Positions 35,275 to 43,230 of a stretch of 64,000 nucleotides of DNA are shown here, piece by piece. The translations under genes were made by a program, and so were the position numbers. Origin of the DNA: a virus. Each line of letters opens with the position of its first letter. Within the stretch, counting starts at the first letter, position 1. The notes under the pieces are model-generated. The model saw only the letters and a list, made by a program, of their open reading frames with translations, had not been told where the DNA came from and did not search any database. Location: IMG/VR virus record IMGVR_UViG_3300004463_000226, positions 170,336 through 234,335 of that record; one strand, 5' to 3'.

Positions 35275-35433
35275 TTACTTACCGTTTAAGTTCTTTTCAT
35301 GAGCTTCCTTGATCATTGCATCAAGAGATTCTGATGTAACAGTCTTTTTAGATGGATCTGCAATAGATAAATCTCCAAATACACCTTGTTCTGTCACAAT
35401 TGCTAATTCTTCATTATGTGTAACATTGGACAT
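35275..35433 (-). CDS. Small late protein, 52 aa
   Basis: A short open frame with a good site (AAAGGGGGAACAACC before ATG 35433), its own late-type promoter (36 bp upstream) and its own terminator. Begins MSNVTHNEELAIVTEQG and ends AHEKNLNGK. Not recognised. Small size, a dedicated late promoter and the absence of neighbours on its transcript suggest a minor virion or late accessory protein. Confidence 0.72.
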   Translation of the reverse strand: MSNVTHNEELAIVTEQGVFGDLSIADPSKKTVTSESLDAMIKEAHEKNLNGK

Positions 35434-35457
35434 GGTTGTTCCCCCTTTCCCTTCGAT

Positions 35458-35469
35458 TACATCTATGTT
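35458..35469 (-). promoter_or_regulatory. Late promoter motif AACA-N6-TA
   Basis: AACATAGATGTA on the minus strand, 36 bp before ATG 35433 of the 52-aa gene. Confidence 0.55.
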
Positions 35470-35513
35470 CCCCTTGTATTATTTTTTAAAATAGTATTTT
35501 TAACTTTATTATC

Positions 35514-35523
35514 TATATATTAT
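35514..35523 (+). promoter_or_regulatory. Early promoter motif TATATATTAT with conserved leader
   Basis: Plus-strand TATATATTAT 65 bp before ATG 35579. The leader holds a GTGAATAT / ATATTCAC hairpin and AATCAATAATAATTGGGGG (from 35552), nearly identical to the leader before ATG 37358. Confidence 0.65.
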
Positions 35524-35578
35524 AACAGTGAATATAAATAGTATATTCACTAATCAATAATAATTGGGGGAATTAGTT

Positions 35579-35986
35579 ATGACAAATCTTAACACGGCTC
35601 AAAAGGTAACAATTCATGGTGTGGGTATGGTAGCTTTAACTGAGGATAAAAAGATGTATGTAGTTAAAAATGTTGAGGTATCTCAACGTACTACATATCA
35701 TCCTGTAACATTGGATCAACGTACTGACGATGTATATGAATTACAAATTGTGCGTGAAGTAACTTTAGAAGATCTTCGTCAATTGGTTGCAAATAAAGCT
35801 GTAGGTATTTTCAATGGTCATACTGCATATGTTAAAACTTGGGCATATGCTAATGAATTATTAACTGATATTGAGATCTTCCGTATTGAAGGTAATCATG
35901 AATTAGCTGATAGATTAGAAGAATCTCGTAAACCTAAAGTTGAAGCTGACTATGAAGCTTCTGATGTGATTGGTTTCTATTTCTAA
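35579..35986 (+). CDS. Hypothetical early protein, 135 aa
   Basis: Not recognised. ATG 35579 with GGGGGAATTAGTT. Beta-rich N-terminal half; C-terminal helix rich in Glu. Head of a plus-strand block of small early-type genes (35.6-38.2 kb) embedded in minus-strand territory. Confidence 0.78.
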   Translation: MTNLNTAQKVTIHGVGMVALTEDKKMYVVKNVEVSQRTTYHPVTLDQRTDDVYELQIVREVTLEDLRQLVANKAVGIFNGHTAYVKTWAYANELLTDIEIFRIEGNHELADRLEESRKPKVEADYEASDVIGFYF

Positions 35987-36025
35987 GATCTTGTAGTAAA
36001 AAATAATAAATCGGGGGAAATGAAT

Positions 36026-36391
36026 ATGTTAAATATTAAAAAAGAATCTGATTTTGCTGAGTTGCTTAGAACGTTAACGAATATTAATAGTGGCTTTAAA
36101 AGTGTCGAAATAAAGGAAATCAAAAACGATCCAGATGATGATGACCTTTATGATCAAGAAGATACTCATACAATGACAGATCTACGTGGCGATAAATATA
36201 TCGTAGATGATGAAGAATCTTCTCTTGCAGATCTATGTTCTGTATTGATTACCGATGGCGGGAGACCTGATTATGATTATATCAGTAAACTAAAAGCTGC
36301 TGGATTTGATGTATTCCCAACTGAGAAAGATAGCTTCGGTTGGTTGGGTGCGGCTGTTCGTACTAATAAAGGATTAATCTTCTTCGGATAA
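36026..36391 (+). CDS. Hypothetical acidic protein, 121 aa
   Basis: Not recognised. ATG 36026 follows GGGGGAAATGAAT. A strongly acidic stretch (NDPDDDDLYDQEDT) near residues 33-46, then an alpha/beta domain. Highly acidic small early proteins can act as DNA mimics in phages, but no evidence beyond charge supports that here. Confidence 0.75.
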   Translation: MLNIKKESDFAELLRTLTNINSGFKSVEIKEIKNDPDDDDLYDQEDTHTMTDLRGDKYIVDDEESSLADLCSVLITDGGRPDYDYISKLKAAGFDVFPTEKDSFGWLGAAVRTNKGLIFFG

Positions 36392-36412
36392 AAAGAAAGG
36401 TGGTAATTGATT

Positions 36413-36727
36413 ATGGAATTTAAAGATATTAAAGAAGGTATGACATTATATGAAAAATGGCATAAGGTTTCAGTAATTGATATATTCACTGATGTTCCAA
36501 AGCCAAATGATGTTGCAGTTCTATATGTTAATTCAGGAACAGGTTATGATATTCGAATCAGAGGTGCCTCTCAGTTATCTGAAACACCTATTAACTGTTG
36601 GAATTGTAAACGTGATATAATTGATAACGTGAAGATAAAAAGATGCTTCAAATGCAGAAGAGCGATATGCCCAAGTTGCTCAAAATGTCATTGTGGTACT
36701 ACCTGGGATCCAATTAAAAGATCCTAA
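36413..36727 (+). CDS. Zinc-finger protein, 104 aa
   Basis: The C-terminal half has eight cysteines and one histidine arranged CWNC-x(14)-CFKC-x(5)-CPSC-x(2)-CHC, two interleaved zinc-binding sites resembling treble-clef/FYVE-like or RING-like folds. N-terminal strand-rich segment. ATG 36413 with AAAGGTGG. Unknown partner; such early zinc proteins may act on host transcription. Confidence 0.75.
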   Translation: MEFKDIKEGMTLYEKWHKVSVIDIFTDVPKPNDVAVLYVNSGTGYDIRIRGASQLSETPINCWNCKRDIIDNVKIKRCFKCRRAICPSCSKCHCGTTWDPIKRS

Positions 36728-36805
36728 TATTAAAATGTAATAATATACAATACATATAGGTAATTATATACCTATACACATAACAATAATCGGAGGAATA
36801 AAACA

Positions 36806-37207
36806 ATGAACAAAATTACTATCTCTACACCAGTATTCTATAAGGAATCTTTCGGAAAACCATTATATCAATTATTAGCTTATGATGCTCATAATGATGT
36901 TTGGTATGTGCAGGATGTTGTCCGTGGTTGTGAAGCTCCAGTATTAAGTAATATTGATATAACACAGGTCAGCACTGATGTAGAAATATTTACTAAGGTT
37001 CAGCCTGAATCCAAAATCATTAAGAATACTTGGACTACAGCTGATACAATTACCTATCTGAATAGCTTAGGGATTCCTGCTTCTGATAAATTATCAAAGA
37101 CTATTGAAGAAAGGCTTACGACGGGTTATAATCCTGTCGTAGACTTCTCTAATTTTAGTTTAGATACTTCTCAAATCGGAAAATTAGATTTATCTGTTGC
37201 TAAATAA
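36806..37207 (+). CDS. Hypothetical protein, 133 aa
   Basis: Not recognised. ATG after ATCGGAGGAATAAAACA. Mixed alpha/beta, no motif. Followed by a strong terminator, so it closes the 35.6-37.2 kb unit. Confidence 0.76.
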   Translation: MNKITISTPVFYKESFGKPLYQLLAYDAHNDVWYVQDVVRGCEAPVLSNIDITQVSTDVEIFTKVQPESKIIKNTWTTADTITYLNSLGIPASDKLSKTIEERLTTGYNPVVDFSNFSLDTSQIGKLDLSVAK

Positions 37208-37215
37208 TACAAGTG

Positions 37216-37237
37216 AGACTACTCAAGTGAGTAGTCT
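37216..37237 (+). terminator. Rho-independent terminator
   Basis: Perfect 9-bp stem AGACTACTC / GAGTAGTCT followed by TATTTTTTTT on the plus strand. Confidence 0.88.
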
Positions 37238-37288
37238 TATTTTTTTTATGTGTCCCTGATATGTAATACGTAAAGTATATTATATTAA

Positions 37289-37299
37289 TTACATATTAT
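37289..37299 (+). promoter_or_regulatory. Early promoter variant TTACATATTAT with conserved leader
   Basis: One base off TATATATTAT. Followed by the same leader as at 35514: TGAATATA / TATATTCA hairpin, then AATCAATAATAATTGGGGGA (from 37331), before ATG 37358. Confidence 0.55.
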
Positions 37300-37357
37300 A
37301 ATAGTGAATATAAATAATTATATTCAAAATAATCAATAATAATTGGGGGAATTAATT

Positions 37358-38233
37358 ATGAAAATCTTATTAAACAGCAGCGAAACAAAATTGGTGAAAG
37401 AAATCAAAGAACGTTTTCCAAAAGCATTTGAATCAGCTACTAAATCTTTCAACAAGGTAGTTGAAGTTCGCGAAGGTGATAAAGGATATACTATCTTTGT
37501 TAAACCTGCATTTATTAAGGATACTGTTTATATGATCCTTAATAAAGTTGTACCTGCATATCACATGATTAAGTCAGCTTTCAAGTTTATGAATCTTGGT
37601 GCATTTGGCTTTGAAGAGTTTAGTGACAAATGGTTTCCAAAAGAAGTTCCAGCTCCTGAAGATATCAAGGATGTAACTAAACAATCTGATGATATTATGA
37701 GTGACATTGAAGCACAGGAAATTATCCAAATTCGCAAGGAATTAAAAATTATGCATTCGAGTGCAGAGTTCCTTGGAAGACCTAAATTAGCTGGACGTAT
37801 TCGACGTGTAATTGATGATTGTAAAGTTATGGTTAATACAGGTAGATTTACAGACTGTTACACTGTTGCAGGTTTGAATGCATTTAGGGATGCCACATCT
37901 AAGAGAATTTCCAATGTAAGAAAAGGACAATCAATGTTCAAAAAAGACGTTTACCATGTAACTAATAATGTTGTTGTCGAGGAACCAGTTGATAAGGAAG
38001 CTAAAGAACTCAATAAACTTATTGAGAACTTTAGAGATGTTCGTAATCAAGCTCTCATCCTGAATAAATATTCTATAGCTCTTGGATGTGACAAGTTCAT
38101 TAATGTATGTGAAAATAGATTACATACTGGTGTATATGAGGATGATCATGATATATCATCTCTTCAAATGGAATGTGGTGCTAAGGAAGCTGAAATCGAT
38201 TATGTAAAAGAAGAACTCGCTACAAGAAGTTGA
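37358..38233 (+). CDS. Hypothetical protein, 291 aa
   Basis: Not recognised. ATG 37358 with GGGGGAATTAATT. N-terminal 100 residues compact, then charged helices with several KEL/EEL heptads. It has its own early-type promoter and a convergent terminator. Confidence 0.8.
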   Translation: MKILLNSSETKLVKEIKERFPKAFESATKSFNKVVEVREGDKGYTIFVKPAFIKDTVYMILNKVVPAYHMIKSAFKFMNLGAFGFEEFSDKWFPKEVPAPEDIKDVTKQSDDIMSDIEAQEIIQIRKELKIMHSSAEFLGRPKLAGRIRRVIDDCKVMVNTGRFTDCYTVAGLNAFRDATSKRISNVRKGQSMFKKDVYHVTNNVVVEEPVDKEAKELNKLIENFRDVRNQALILNKYSIALGCDKFINVCENRLHTGVYEDDHDISSLQMECGAKEAEIDYVKEELATRS

Positions 38234-38245
38234 TAATTAAAATAT

Positions 38246-38273
38246 GGTAATGGATACTTTCGTATCCATTACC
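38246..38273. terminator. Bidirectional terminator
   Basis: Perfect 12-bp stem GGTAATGGATAC / GTATCCATTACC with a TTTC loop, between convergent genes; T-rich tracts on both sides. Confidence 0.85.
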
Positions 38274-38292
38274 TGTTTCATATTTATTTTTT

Positions 38293-39015
38293 TTACGTAT
38301 CTAATGTCTTCTTAACAACCAGACCATTAGTTATAAGGTCAGATTTTATTCCCATTCCTATTAGATGTACATCCACAGCATTAAGAGTAACCTTATTGTC
38401 CACATCATTTGTCAGTGTACTTAAAGATACAAATCCTTTTTGCGCAATAGATGAATACATCTCATTCTTCATTACCATATCATCGGCACGAGGACCCATT
38501 AACTCTCTAAGTGTCTCTGTAGCATCAATTGTAACTAATGCGAAGTTCTCCGTATCTGAGTCACGGGCATTCTTATCTCGACCAACTACTTGTCCTGTTA
38601 ATGCAGAACGACTAGATACTTCAGTAGATGTTGTATTCTTTTTACTAAGAATCTGCTGCATGCGTTTAACATGTATGAACCCAACTGGTACTTCGAATTT
38701 AGTAATAACAGGATTCTCTTTATTGTTATTTGCAAAAGGCATTACTACACGTTCAAATAAAGGAACTCCTAAACGTTTAGCTGCTTTTTCAACATCTTCA
38801 ATTTTAAGATCCCGTTCATAATCAACAACATCTAATACCAAATATTCATCTTCAGTAGCAAAGAACTTCTTAAAGAAAGAATCAAACTGAGCATCATTCA
38901 TTGTTTTAAACATGTCTCGATATTTACTAGAGTTTGTTTTAGTACTATCTAAATCATCGAAGACATTATATATAAGATCCTCCATTTTTTTTCTTGTAGC
39001 CTTACTTATAGCCAT
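38293..39015 (-). CDS. Probable virion RNA polymerase, beta subunit C-terminal fragment
   Basis: 240 residues. The stretch FEVPVGFIHVKRMQQILSKK aligns with the RpoB 'VGYMYMLKL.H...DK' segment. SSRSALTGQVVGRDKN is at the position of 'ARSTGPY..VTQQPLGG', and TENFALVTIDATETLRELMG with RADD matches 'EMEVWALEAYGA...L.E.LT.KSDD'. It therefore looks like the extreme C-terminal part of a second beta subunit, distinct from the 26147-28417 gene. A late-type promoter (39043-39054) fits a packaged virion polymerase made late. Alignment is by eye. Confidence 0.6.
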   Translation of the reverse strand: MAISKATRKKMEDLIYNVFDDLDSTKTNSSKYRDMFKTMNDAQFDSFFKKFFATEDEYLVLDVVDYERDLKIEDVEKAAKRLGVPLFERVVMPFANNNKENPVITKFEVPVGFIHVKRMQQILSKKNTTSTEVSSRSALTGQVVGRDKNARDSDTENFALVTIDATETLRELMGPRADDMVMKNEMYSSIAQKGFVSLSTLTNDVDNKVTLNAVDVHLIGMGIKSDLITNGLVVKKTLDT

Positions 39016-39042
39016 TTCCTATCACCTCTAGTCAGGATTAAT

Positions 39043-39054
39043 TAATAATATGTT
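39043..39054 (-). promoter_or_regulatory. Late promoter motif AACA-N6-TA
   Basis: AACATATTATTA on the minus strand, 39 bp before ATG 39015. Back-to-back with a plus-strand late site 4 bp away. Confidence 0.58.
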
Positions 39055-39057
39055 GAA

Positions 39058-39069
39058 AACATAGATTTA
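39058..39069 (+). promoter_or_regulatory. Late promoter motif AACA-N6-TA
   Basis: AACATAGATTTA, 32 bp before ATG 39090. Confidence 0.53.
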
Positions 39070-39089
39070 AATAAAAGGAGGTAATGAAT

Positions 39090-39536
39090 ATGGTATTAGT
39101 TAAGTATCACAGGAAAGGTCATGTCTCAATAGCAGATGCTACTCACACCTATCCATATGGAGAAATAAAGACTATAGACATAACTCATTATAGATTAGAT
39201 GATAGGCAAGAAGTAAATATAGTAATAGACAATGAACCTGACTTTAAAATAAACTTTCTAGATCATTTAGATAAAAAAATTGTGATATCTCCTTATGCTA
39301 TTAAATCTGTTAATGACGAGAATGGCACTTTAATTTCATTAAATGTATATGAAGACTGTCTAACTCATGGATCACTATCACTTCGCAACATAGGAATGTT
39401 TGAAATCACCCATGATACCAGTGAAGGTAAGGATGAAGTTTCAATTGCTGTGGATGGTGAAAATATATTCCGTTTTGATAACAACTATACTGGAAAATGT
39501 ATTATCACAAATAACATTCAACATAAACCTCACTAA
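39090..39536 (+). CDS. Late hypothetical protein, 148 aa
   Basis: Not recognised. ATG 39090 with GGAGGTAATGAAT (an earlier in-frame ATG is too close to the site). Strongly beta-rich, with repeated hydrophobic-charged strands, like small virion decoration or tail proteins. A late-type promoter is directly upstream. Confidence 0.75.
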   Translation: MVLVKYHRKGHVSIADATHTYPYGEIKTIDITHYRLDDRQEVNIVIDNEPDFKINFLDHLDKKIVISPYAIKSVNDENGTLISLNVYEDCLTHGSLSLRNIGMFEITHDTSEGKDEVSIAVDGENIFRFDNNYTGKCIITNNIQHKPH

Positions 39537-39558
39537 TCGTATTTCCAATCTTTCTATT

Positions 39559-39568
39559 TATATATTAT
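39559..39568 (+). promoter_or_regulatory. Early promoter motif TATATATTAT
   Basis: Plus-strand exact motif, 57 bp before ATG 39616. Confidence 0.58.
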
Positions 39569-39615
39569 AAATACGAGGTGAAATGATTATAGACAGAAAC
39601 GGGGAATAATGAAGC

Positions 39616-39852
39616 ATGGATTTAGTACTAATCAAGAATAAGGGTAAAATCAAAGTTTATCATGGGACACTGGATTACCATGAAGCAAACCATCATTTCT
39701 TCGCCACCGTGGTTGATGGACAAATTCAAGACCTAGTAGTTCACACATTGGATGAAGATCAGATGAAAATGACTCCAGTAGATGAGTATACTAAGGGCGC
39801 ATTATTTGAGATCCTAACAGAGGAGTATGTACAACAAAGCGTCCCAGTGTAA
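39616..39852 (+). CDS. Small hypothetical protein, 78 aa
   Basis: Not recognised. ATG after GGGGAATAATGAAGC. Starts MDLVLIKNKGKIKVYH, loosely like the start of the 148-aa neighbour (MVLVKYHRKGHVSI), which may be a distant relation. Closed by a terminator. Confidence 0.7.
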   Translation: MDLVLIKNKGKIKVYHGTLDYHEANHHFFATVVDGQIQDLVVHTLDEDQMKMTPVDEYTKGALFEILTEEYVQQSVPV

Positions 39853-39861
39853 GGGGAGGAG

Positions 39862-39888
39862 AAAGAGAGACATCGCGAATCTCTCTTT
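39862..39888 (+). terminator. Rho-independent terminator
   Basis: Perfect 9-bp stem AAAGAGAGA / TCTCTCTTT followed by CCCTTATTTTCTTTT. Confidence 0.75.
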
Positions 39889-39937
39889 CCCTTATTTTCT
39901 TTTGTAAAAAAATATATAACGAAATGGGGAGTACATA

Positions 39938-40264
39938 ATGTCATATATTGATGATCAATTGGGTTTTGAAACAGTGTATAATTTTTCTGAGGAGATTGAT
40001 ACATTTCTCCATAAAGAAAATTTTTCATACGATAATATATTCGCCATATTCGAAAGAACTTTCCATCGGGTAGATAAAAATATAGAAATATCCGTAGTAG
40101 TATATAGAAGCTCCATACATTGTAAGGTGTTTAAAAAATCTGTAGATAAAAAGAAGGTTGAAACAAAAGTAAATTATGATGTATGTGACTTTGAAAGTTT
40201 TAAAGACGCCTATGATAAGATTATAGAATTTATCAAAAATGATGTATTGACAAGGAGCTACTAA
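39938..40264 (+). CDS. Hypothetical protein, 108 aa (tandem duplicate A)
   Basis: Not recognised. Begins MSYIDDQLGFETVYNFSEEI and shares layout with the next gene (MSYIESMLNLKQELTFEPSK; F/YR-x-S-I-Y motif; KSxxKKxV...), so the two are tandem paralogues. ATG after AAATGGGGAGTACATA. Confidence 0.76.
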   Translation: MSYIDDQLGFETVYNFSEEIDTFLHKENFSYDNIFAIFERTFHRVDKNIEISVVVYRSSIHCKVFKKSVDKKKVETKVNYDVCDFESFKDAYDKIIEFIKNDVLTRSY

Positions 40265-40265
40265 G

Positions 40266-40589
40266 ATGTCGTATATAGAATCAATGTTAAACTTAAAACA
40301 AGAACTTACATTTGAACCTAGTAAGATTAATGCTTTCTTAGTTAATGAGGGTTTTGAATTTGGAGAAGCATCAAATGCTTTTGAAAAAGTAATGTTCACT
40401 GAAGGATTTACTGTATATAGAATATCAATATATGTATATGAATCTCATATACACTATAACGTTAAATATGCTGACAATCTGTTTGAAAAGAATAAAAATA
40501 CTATCCGTTATACAAAGGATCATCTGACAGATTTTATTAATAAGTACAATAAGGCTATTGAACTTATTAATCACTATATATCATACTAA
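40266..40589 (+). CDS. Hypothetical protein, 107 aa (tandem duplicate B)
   Basis: Paralogue of the preceding gene, starting one base after its stop; ATG with AAGGAGCTACTAAG. Shared elements include the MSYI start, E-x-F-E+V/RTF segment and a terminal helix with I/L-I-x-x-I. Function unknown. Confidence 0.76.
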   Translation: MSYIESMLNLKQELTFEPSKINAFLVNEGFEFGEASNAFEKVMFTEGFTVYRISIYVYESHIHYNVKYADNLFEKNKNTIRYTKDHLTDFINKYNKAIELINHYISY

Positions 40590-40594
40590 AGAAG

Positions 40595-40624
40595 ATAACA
40601 GGAACCGTAATTGGTTCCTGTTAT
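40595..40624. terminator. Bidirectional terminator
   Basis: Perfect 12-bp stem ATAACAGGAACC / GGTTCCTGTTAT with a 6-nt loop and T7 downstream, between convergent genes. Confidence 0.87.
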
Positions 40625-40628
40625 TTTT

Positions 40629-41801
40629 TTATCTTACTCCTTTAGCTGAAGTCTGGATACTCATAACAAAGAACATGAATAATGCACGTCTAAAGTTATT
40701 AATAGTAGCCAAACGCTGTGTTTTTTTGTATGTTCCGAGGTCTTCTAGCCAGCGGTCCAGAATCTTCTTGATTTTAATAATATTCTCATCTGTAGTATTA
40801 GATTTCTTATACGTATCGAGACAGTATACTAAGAATCTATTGCTGTCACTGATACCATCTACAGTATTTTGATCATTAAATAAATATAAGAATAAAATAC
40901 TTTCGACCACTTTTCTAATCTCTTCGCGATTATCACTTACAACCATTGTCGTTAAGTAATTACGTAATTCACTGATACTGACCTGAGACCATTTAGCTGC
41001 TATGCTAACAAGTTTCATACTAGGACCATTTACTACAAGCTCTAATGTTACCTTGTTAGTTAACCGTTCAATAGCATAAGTATTACTGTCAGCTTCATGG
41101 TAATTATCTTCTTCAAAACTATCGCTATCACTATTAAGATAGAGATTCTGATCTTTATTAGCATAGAACTCATTAGCGATATTTTTCATGAAACTATTAA
41201 GACGTGTTTTTACATCCATTGTAAAGTCAACAAAGTCTTTATCAGTTCCTTTTTCAATACGGTCTTTATGAAGCTTATAACTACCGTGAACTGTGTCCAT
41301 AATAGCAGCAAATAAAGTACCTGACTGTTTTATCTTAAACTTATTAGATAAGTTATTGATAGTGTAGTTCATAACCTGTTCATTAGGCTCATGTTTAAAG
41401 TACTTAAAGTGAAGTGAAGGATACATTGATAATGCTAAATACATAAGAACCACATTTGCCATATCTTCATTCTTTTTCACAGTAAAATAACGGATAGCTA
41501 ATACACTTGCTGTATTAAATGGCTCCGCCATAATCTTCCAGTGTGACTGAATGTTACTAGATTTTTTAATTGTAACTTTGACGAGATTAGGGTCTAACTG
41601 TGTAGCCTCGTACAATTTATTAGAATCCGAATCTGAGAAAATTGTACGATAAAGAGGTCCACTGGTCGTAAGCTTGTCGTTGTTTCTGTCGATATATTCA
41701 CCAACAGACTTCTTTATTAATTCTACATTTTCTTTTTTCGACAGACCTTTTTCTACCATTGGATAGAGTTCTGTCAATAATAAGCTGTCTTCTTTAGCCA
41801 C
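40629..41801 (-). CDS. Late protein of unknown function, 390 aa
   Basis: Not recognised. GTG 41801 with AAGGAG is the likely start; a TTG at 41861 is less well placed and would run through the promoter region. The protein is largely helical with conserved-looking aromatic clusters (KVTIKKSSNIQSHW) and an acidic loop (NSDSDSFEEDN, about residues 225-235). A late-type promoter 38 bp upstream suggests a virion or assembly role. Confidence 0.78.
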   Translation of the reverse strand: MAKEDSLLLTELYPMVEKGLSKKENVELIKKSVGEYIDRNNDKLTTSGPLYRTIFSDSDSNKLYEATQLDPNLVKVTIKKSSNIQSHWKIMAEPFNTASVLAIRYFTVKKNEDMANVVLMYLALSMYPSLHFKYFKHEPNEQVMNYTINNLSNKFKIKQSGTLFAAIMDTVHGSYKLHKDRIEKGTDKDFVDFTMDVKTRLNSFMKNIANEFYANKDQNLYLNSDSDSFEEDNYHEADSNTYAIERLTNKVTLELVVNGPSMKLVSIAAKWSQVSISELRNYLTTMVVSDNREEIRKVVESILFLYLFNDQNTVDGISDSNRFLVYCLDTYKKSNTTDENIIKIKKILDRWLEDLGTYKKTQRLATINNFRRALFMFFVMSIQTSAKGVR

Positions 41802-41827
41802 GGTTCTCAACTCCTTAAGAATAATAT

Positions 41828-41839
41828 TATTAAATTGTT
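41828..41839 (-). promoter_or_regulatory. Late promoter motif AACA-N6-TA
   Basis: AACAATTTAATA on the minus strand, 38 bp before GTG 41801. Divergent from the site at 41865-41876. Confidence 0.56.
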
Positions 41840-41864
41840 TTTTCTTTTTATTCTGAAGCAACTC

Positions 41865-41876
41865 AACATTATTCTA
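41865..41876 (+). promoter_or_regulatory. Late promoter motif AACA-N6-TA
   Basis: AACATTATTCTA, 34 bp before ATG 41899. Confidence 0.55.
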
Positions 41877-41898
41877 ATAACCTAGGAGGAGAATAGAT

Positions 41899-43188
41899 AT
41901 GACTATTTTTGGAAGTAGAAATATGTCTCCAGTAGTGGAGAAATATGTAGGTACTATTAGTAACAGGAAAGAGTTTGATGTAATTGAAAAGGAAATGGCT
42001 GAAATAGTCAAGTACATCAATGAATCACATAGAGCATTAACTGATAGGATAATGACTGGTGATGTTATTGGTGGTGTTACTATAAGCGCAAATAAATTAA
42101 ATACAGGAGATAGTAATATAAAGATTGAGCAAATGTTTAAAAAGATATTTGGGGTTAAGGAGTTTTGTCTCACATGGATGACTGATTCCAATCCTGGTGC
42201 ATTTACTCTACCTAAAACATATCAGATATTAGATAGAAACTATAAACGTGCTGCTAATGGTCAGCATTCTAATAGTAAACTATTTGTTGGTGTAGTAATG
42301 CATACTGGATTGGTTACTCAATGTAATCTTAACGAGAAGGAACTTATCGCTATAATACTTCATGAAATAGGTCATAATTTCTATCCATCTATATTCAATA
42401 TTCTTTCTGGCATTTCGTTACAAATACCTGTCGATCTTATGGGTCCGACTATGATGCAACAAATAACAATGAACTTAGCTCAAGCTGGAGCAAGAGATAT
42501 CTTATCAATGAATGTTATATTATATAAACTTTTGTTTAGAGTTCCTATGTATATTACTAAAGAGTTCCCTGCATTAGAACGAGCTGGTGCAATTGCAAAA
42601 GAAATATATAACGAAGGATCTAGTTTAGTCAATACATTTATACGTGTTAAGAATTTAATAGATGTGTTTAAGGGACTACGTAGATTTATTGTTAAGCCGT
42701 TCTCTATTTTATTCTTATACAATGAAGAGAAACATTCTGATAGCTTTGCTACAGATTATGGATATGGTCAATATATAGCTTCTGGTTTAGCTAAAATGAG
42801 ATTACAGGAAAGAAGTGTTAAAGCTAAAATCATATATAACACCCCTGGACTCAACTGGATAACTGATTTTATGGATGTGCAATTTGAACTCATCGGGCGT
42901 TGCTTTAGCGGTTATCCATCTGAACAAAACCGTGCTAGAACACAGTTAGATAGATTGAAACGAAGTGCAAAAGATGAATCTCTAGATCCTCGTGTAAGAA
43001 AGGAACTAGAGAAACAAATAGAAGATTTTGAAAATTATTATAACAATGAATACTTATCTATATCCACTGACCAGAATAAAAAAAGAATCTTTACATGGGC
43101 ATATATGAATATAGTGGAGAAAGTATTCCGTGGTAAAGCAGATATACGTGAAATAGTATATGCTTTTGATCCAGAAAAGTATAACTGA
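41899..43188 (+). CDS. Zinc metallopeptidase-like late protein (HEXXH)
   Basis: 429 residues. LHEIGHNFYPS carries the HExxH zinc site (HEIGH, 155-159); KHSDSFATDYG (about 276-286) is in the place of the downstream third ligand in M48-like gluzincins. A hydrophobic stretch with helices between them suggests membrane proximity. Late-type promoter directly upstream. A virion-maturation protease or a host-envelope peptidase are both possible. ATG after AGGAGGAGAATAGAT. Confidence 0.78.
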   Translation: MTIFGSRNMSPVVEKYVGTISNRKEFDVIEKEMAEIVKYINESHRALTDRIMTGDVIGGVTISANKLNTGDSNIKIEQMFKKIFGVKEFCLTWMTDSNPGAFTLPKTYQILDRNYKRAANGQHSNSKLFVGVVMHTGLVTQCNLNEKELIAIILHEIGHNFYPSIFNILSGISLQIPVDLMGPTMMQQITMNLAQAGARDILSMNVILYKLLFRVPMYITKEFPALERAGAIAKEIYNEGSSLVNTFIRVKNLIDVFKGLRRFIVKPFSILFLYNEEKHSDSFATDYGYGQYIASGLAKMRLQERSVKAKIIYNTPGLNWITDFMDVQFELIGRCFSGYPSEQNRARTQLDRLKRSAKDESLDPRVRKELEKQIEDFENYYNNEYLSISTDQNKKRIFTWAYMNIVEKVFRGKADIREIVYAFDPEKYN

Positions 43189-43194
43189 CAAAAT

Positions 43195-43230
43195 AATAGA
43201 GATATACGCTGATAAACGTATATCTCTATT
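43195..43230. terminator. Bidirectional terminator
   Basis: Perfect 14-bp stem AATAGAGATATACG / CGTATATCTCTATT with an 8-nt loop, after the metallopeptidase gene. Confidence 0.85.
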
